In this document: positions 61,927 through 64,000 of the stretch, piece after piece | Numbering within the stretch: position 1 is the stretch's first letter | How the letters are laid out: every line of letters begins with the position of its first letter | NCBI GenBank assembly: GCA_015231595.1 | Contig: JADGBH010000008.1 | Coordinates: 34,232-98,231 of the forward strand | DNA length: 64,000 nucleotides | Direction: 5' to 3' | Origin: Desulfobacterales bacterium | Lineage (GTDB): Bacteria > Desulfobacterota > Desulfobacteria > Desulfobacterales > JADGBH01 | Made by a program: the position numbers and the translations under genes | The notes under the pieces: model-generated | Seen by the model: the letters and a program-made list of their open reading frames with translations, nothing else | Database searches by the model: none | What the model was told of the DNA's origin: nothing

Positions 61927-62739
61927 CTATCGCAGAGTTATTTCAGCCTTAAAGCCATCAGCTTCAAGACGTTTTAACAAAACTTCAGCTTTATTTTTAT
62001 CTTCAAAAGCGCCAATAATAAGTTTTACAGCTTCTTTATTTCCATAAGACATAGTATAAGGCAAATATCCTTTAGCTGAAATATTGTCAATTATAGTATT
62101 TAATGGATAATCTTTATGTGCAACACCTAATTGAATAGTAAAGGGAGTTTTCATTGGATTGGCATAATCAAAGCCATTTTTTTTCATCAATGAAGCACTT
62201 AATTTTGCATCATCAAGTGTTTCATAGTATCCTATAAAAACTCGGTGCCACTCGCCTCCTTTTGAAGGAATAATTGCAAGTGAAGTAAAAACAGAATTGT
62301 ATCCCTGTGCTTTCAGTTTTTGAGCAAACTCAACTGCTTTATTGCTTTCTTGCAACGATTTAACGTGGATCGTATAGGGAAATCTGAAATCATCAGTTAA
62401 TTCTTCTAAATTTATAACGGGCAGATCTTGATGCACAGGCTTGGATGTTTCGGATGGACTATCTGGTTTTGTTTTTTTTTCCAATTGAGTTTCAATTAGG
62501 GAAACTATTGGAGATGTAAGAGATATTTTTGAATCTGTATTTGAAGCATTTGTATTTAATTCGGATTCATCTATTTTGAATACATTTTCACTTTTAACCT
62601 TATCTTTATTTAGTTCGCTCTTTTTAGAGCTTGCATATTTTGGAAAAATAGAAAAATATAAATAAATACCTCCTAATAAAAGGATTACCAATATCATAAA
62701 AATAATTATAAATTGTGACAGCTGTTTCTTCATTAACAT
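61927..62739 (-). CDS. SPOR-domain membrane protein
   Basis: One N-terminal membrane helix (QFIIIFMILVILLLGGIYLYF) is followed by a disordered linker and two SPOR-like modules: FPYTIHVKSLQESNKAVEFAQKLKAQGYN with HRVFIGYYETLDDAKLSASLMKKNGF, and FTIQLGVAHKDYPLNTIIDN with VKLIIGAFEDKNKAEVLLKRLEADGF. SPOR domains bind denuded peptidoglycan at division sites. Its first codons overlap the frame of the helicase fragment upstream. Confidence 0.86.
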   Translation of the reverse strand: MLMKKQLSQFIIIFMILVILLLGGIYLYFSIFPKYASSKKSELNKDKVKSENVFKIDESELNTNASNTDSKISLTSPIVSLIETQLEKKTKPDSPSETSKPVHQDLPVINLEELTDDFRFPYTIHVKSLQESNKAVEFAQKLKAQGYNSVFTSLAIIPSKGGEWHRVFIGYYETLDDAKLSASLMKKNGFDYANPMKTPFTIQLGVAHKDYPLNTIIDNISAKGYLPYTMSYGNKEAVKLIIGAFEDKNKAEVLLKRLEADGFKAEITLR

Positions 62740-63874
62740 ACAAGTCCTTTTGAATAAAATCTAAAATATCTTTTCTTTTTTCACCCTTTATCATCATATC
62801 AGACATATCTTTTCTAAATCTGCTTATCTCAAGGCCAGAATCAAAACTTAAAGGTAGTTGTTCAGAAAACCAAGATGGAATAGTTGGTTGTCTTTCAACA
62901 GTTGCCTTAACAAAGACATTCATTCCCCGAGTATAACGATAGATATATTTTTTACCTCCAAGCACAAAAACATCTCCTGCTTTCCTTCTTTCTAAAAAGG
63001 ATTCATCAATTACCCCAATTGGATAAAAGGCAGGGCCAAATCTGTTAATGATACCAATTGCAATACCATCTGTGGCTGGGTTTGATGTACCGTTTCCAGA
63101 AGATGCTCCTGTATTTACTTGGCTACCATCTAAATAGGCGCGTACAGTTGAACCGTCAAAAGTGACAGCGATAAAGCGGGGAGAAGTGCCAAGATTGACT
63201 GCTTGTACGACGTCGGTTTGAGATACCGCGTACTTTGAACGCGTATATATCAAATTATTGGTCCCAGCAGTTGCTTGGTACAAAAACCAGAAGCCGATAT
63301 TGTTAGTAGTATCGTCAGCTGACGCTAAACCGTAATTTACTGATGAACCTAAATCTGTACTAAGGTCTACCCATAGACTGAATGTAAATGCAGATGTCCC
63401 TGCTGAGGTCAAACTGGTTGTATTTCTTAGGTATTTTGCTGCGCCGGTAAAGTTAGCGCCGTCTCCTAGTTGGCCTGTGCCGTTTGTGACACTTCCTGTG
63501 TTTGTTAAGGTTAAGCCGTTGCCAGAATTATCGGCGGTCAATGATTCCAGGTGATAAACCGAAGAATAATCACTCCAAACAGCATTACTTCCATACGTAT
63601 CGCCCGCAGAGTAATCAGAAGAGCTACCATCCCAATCTACATACATTGAAGTCGTGCTAGTGAGCGATGGTACTTTGACGTGCATTTCAGTCTCGCTCAC
63701 AATTTCCCTAGCCCATTCAGTAGTCTTTCCTGAGTCAGCATAAACACGAACAGATTGCGCTTCGGCTAGTGTAGTAATACCAAGACGAGAGAGGTCTACG
63801 TAAGCAGGGAAGTTCGTGGCTGTAGCTGGGACATCACTTGCGTTGACGGTTGCTGTTTTGAAGCCTGCTGCCAT
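62624..63874 (-). CDS. Chimeric frame: DUF2341/LamG protein joined to helicase fragment
   Basis: The frame starts MAAGFKTATVNASDVPATAT. Residues 1-110 resemble DUF2341 (FPAYVDLSRLG, VRVYADSGKTTEWAREIV) and 111-290 form a LamG/concanavalin-like domain (NSGNGLTLTNTGSVTNG, FTFSLWVDLST, IAVTFDGSTVRAYLDGSQV). From GVIDE (about residue 286-291) it turns without a break into the helicase sequence. G+C is near one half before the join and about one third after it. The first 290 residues look like a complete phage or surface-protein module; the combined frame is probably not a natural protein. Confidence 0.6.
   Translation of the reverse strand: MAAGFKTATVNASDVPATATNFPAYVDLSRLGITTLAEAQSVRVYADSGKTTEWAREIVSETEMHVKVPSLTSTTSMYVDWDGSSSDYSAGDTYGSNAVWSDYSSVYHLESLTADNSGNGLTLTNTGSVTNGTGQLGDGANFTGAAKYLRNTTSLTSAGTSAFTFSLWVDLSTDLGSSVNYGLASADDTTNNIGFWFLYQATAGTNNLIYTRSKYAVSQTDVVQAVNLGTSPRFIAVTFDGSTVRAYLDGSQVNTGASSGNGTSNPATDGIAIGIINRFGPAFYPIGVIDESFLERRKAGDVFVLGGKKYIYRYTRGMNVFVKATVERQPTIPSWFSEQLPLSFDSGLEISRFRKDMSDMMIKGEKRKDILDFIQKDLYVNEETAVTIYNYFYDIGNPFIRRYLFIFFYFSKICKL
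62702..63019 (-). pseudogene. Lhr-type ATP-dependent helicase fragment
   Basis: The frame encodes ESFLERRKAGDVFVLGGKKY, YRYTRGMNVFVK, QPTIPSWFSEQLPLSFDSG and VNEETAVTIYNYF. These match the middle of large Lhr/Lhr-like DEAD-box helicases (after the winged-helix region). Only about 105 residues remain. The N-terminal side is replaced at 63002-63019 by a different sequence, and the C-terminal side runs into the start of the SPOR gene. Base composition is like the rest of the window. Confidence 0.72.
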
Positions 63875-63875
63875 A

Positions 63876-64000
63876 CTAACTTAAGTACGCTGGCTTGAAG
63901 TCAGCCTTAACTTTATTTCTTAGTGTCACAATCTGTGTTTCACTTCCAGTCAAAACGCCGCAATCAATAAGACGCTTCACTTTCTCAAGCATGGCAAAGT
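63876..64000 (-). CDS. C-terminal end of an unidentified protein, partial
   Basis: The last bases encode FAMLEKVKRLIDCGVLTGSE then TQIVTLRNKVKADFKPAYLS and stop one base before the ATG of the next frame. The tight spacing and normal codon use suggest a real gene, possibly in a phage-like tail module. The family is not recognised. Confidence 0.5.
   Translation of the reverse strand, partial: FAMLEKVKRLIDCGVLTGSETQIVTLRNKVKADFKPAYLS

Noticed and set aside
1..64000. tRNA or rRNA genes
   Set aside because: No cloverleaf-like sequence with a TTCRANTC-type arm or conserved rRNA segment was noticed. A covariance search would be needed to exclude small tRNA genes.

Overview
The window is an AT-rich stretch (roughly one third G+C by eye) of a bacterial chromosome that looks like an anaerobic deltaproteobacterium (Desulfobacterota, probably Desulfobacterales). 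Pointers are Qmo/Hdr-type redox proteins, use of selenocysteine, a split F0 operon (atpZ-atpI-atpB-atpE), a superoxide-reductase-like protein, many two-component and HDOD proteins, and a crowd of small dispersed repeats. A relationship to repeat-rich, AT-rich desulfobacteria such as multicellular magnetotactic lineages is possible but is only a guess.

Layout. 1-5.6 kb: 3' end of hemL, a nest of repeats, a broken solute-binding gene, ADP-ribosylglycohydrolase, a Tat-exported superoxide-reductase-like lipoprotein, a PP-loop tRNA thiolation-type protein, nth, and a GxxExxY gene bounded by inverted repeats. 5.6-9.8 kb: terminator, atpE/B/I/Z, pyrK, a DUF362 ferredoxin. 10-20 kb: cell-surface block with an SGNH-hydrolase lipoprotein, a reprolysin-like metalloprotease with a BACON domain, an Ig/PKD-like lipoprotein, a FadL-like porin and a 1020-residue lipoprotein. 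20-30 kb: TerD-vWA protein and a minus-strand run of sensory genes (REC-TPR, REC-histidine kinase, three REC-HDOD, PAS-histidine kinase) headed by selD. 30-36.5 kb: small exported protein, Rpn-type nuclease gene, a three-gene Hdr/Qmo-like operon, a leucine-rich-repeat protein. 36.6-44.7 kb: gltX, a UPF0316 membrane protein, alr, a 5-oxoprolinase-type HyuA-HyuB fusion, hicBA. 44.7-46.7 kb: second repeat nest with an Rpn gene, its internal-deletion copy and a PEGA-domain remnant. 46.7-57.4 kb: uvrA, pdxA, dnaA, a GlcD-type FAD oxidase, a TetR regulator, a CbpM-like protein facing dnaJ. 57.4-62.7 kb: M6 metalloprotease with four BACON repeats, sat-cysC fusion, SPOR protein. 62.7-64 kb: an Lhr-type helicase fragment fused in frame to a clearly different, more GC-rich DUF2341/LamG sequence, probably a chimeric join.

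The most informative result is that two genes are cut by in-frame UGA codons that are best read as selenocysteine. selD (UGA at its catalytic position, followed by a perfect 7-bp hairpin) and an HdrD/DsrK-like iron-sulfur protein (UGA in a CCG-type motif, also followed by a hairpin) are both full-length only if UGA is translated. SelD makes the selenium donor needed for both, so the window holds a selenoprotein electron-transfer complex and part of the machinery that supports it.

Other notable signals are an identical-looking C-terminal tail (PGV then LLLLDK) on two unrelated metalloproteases that also share BACON domains, a secreted protein with all five superoxide-reductase iron ligands, a DnaA with an altered box-recognition motif, and at least four families of small inverted-repeat elements, some of which carry different interiors between the same ends.
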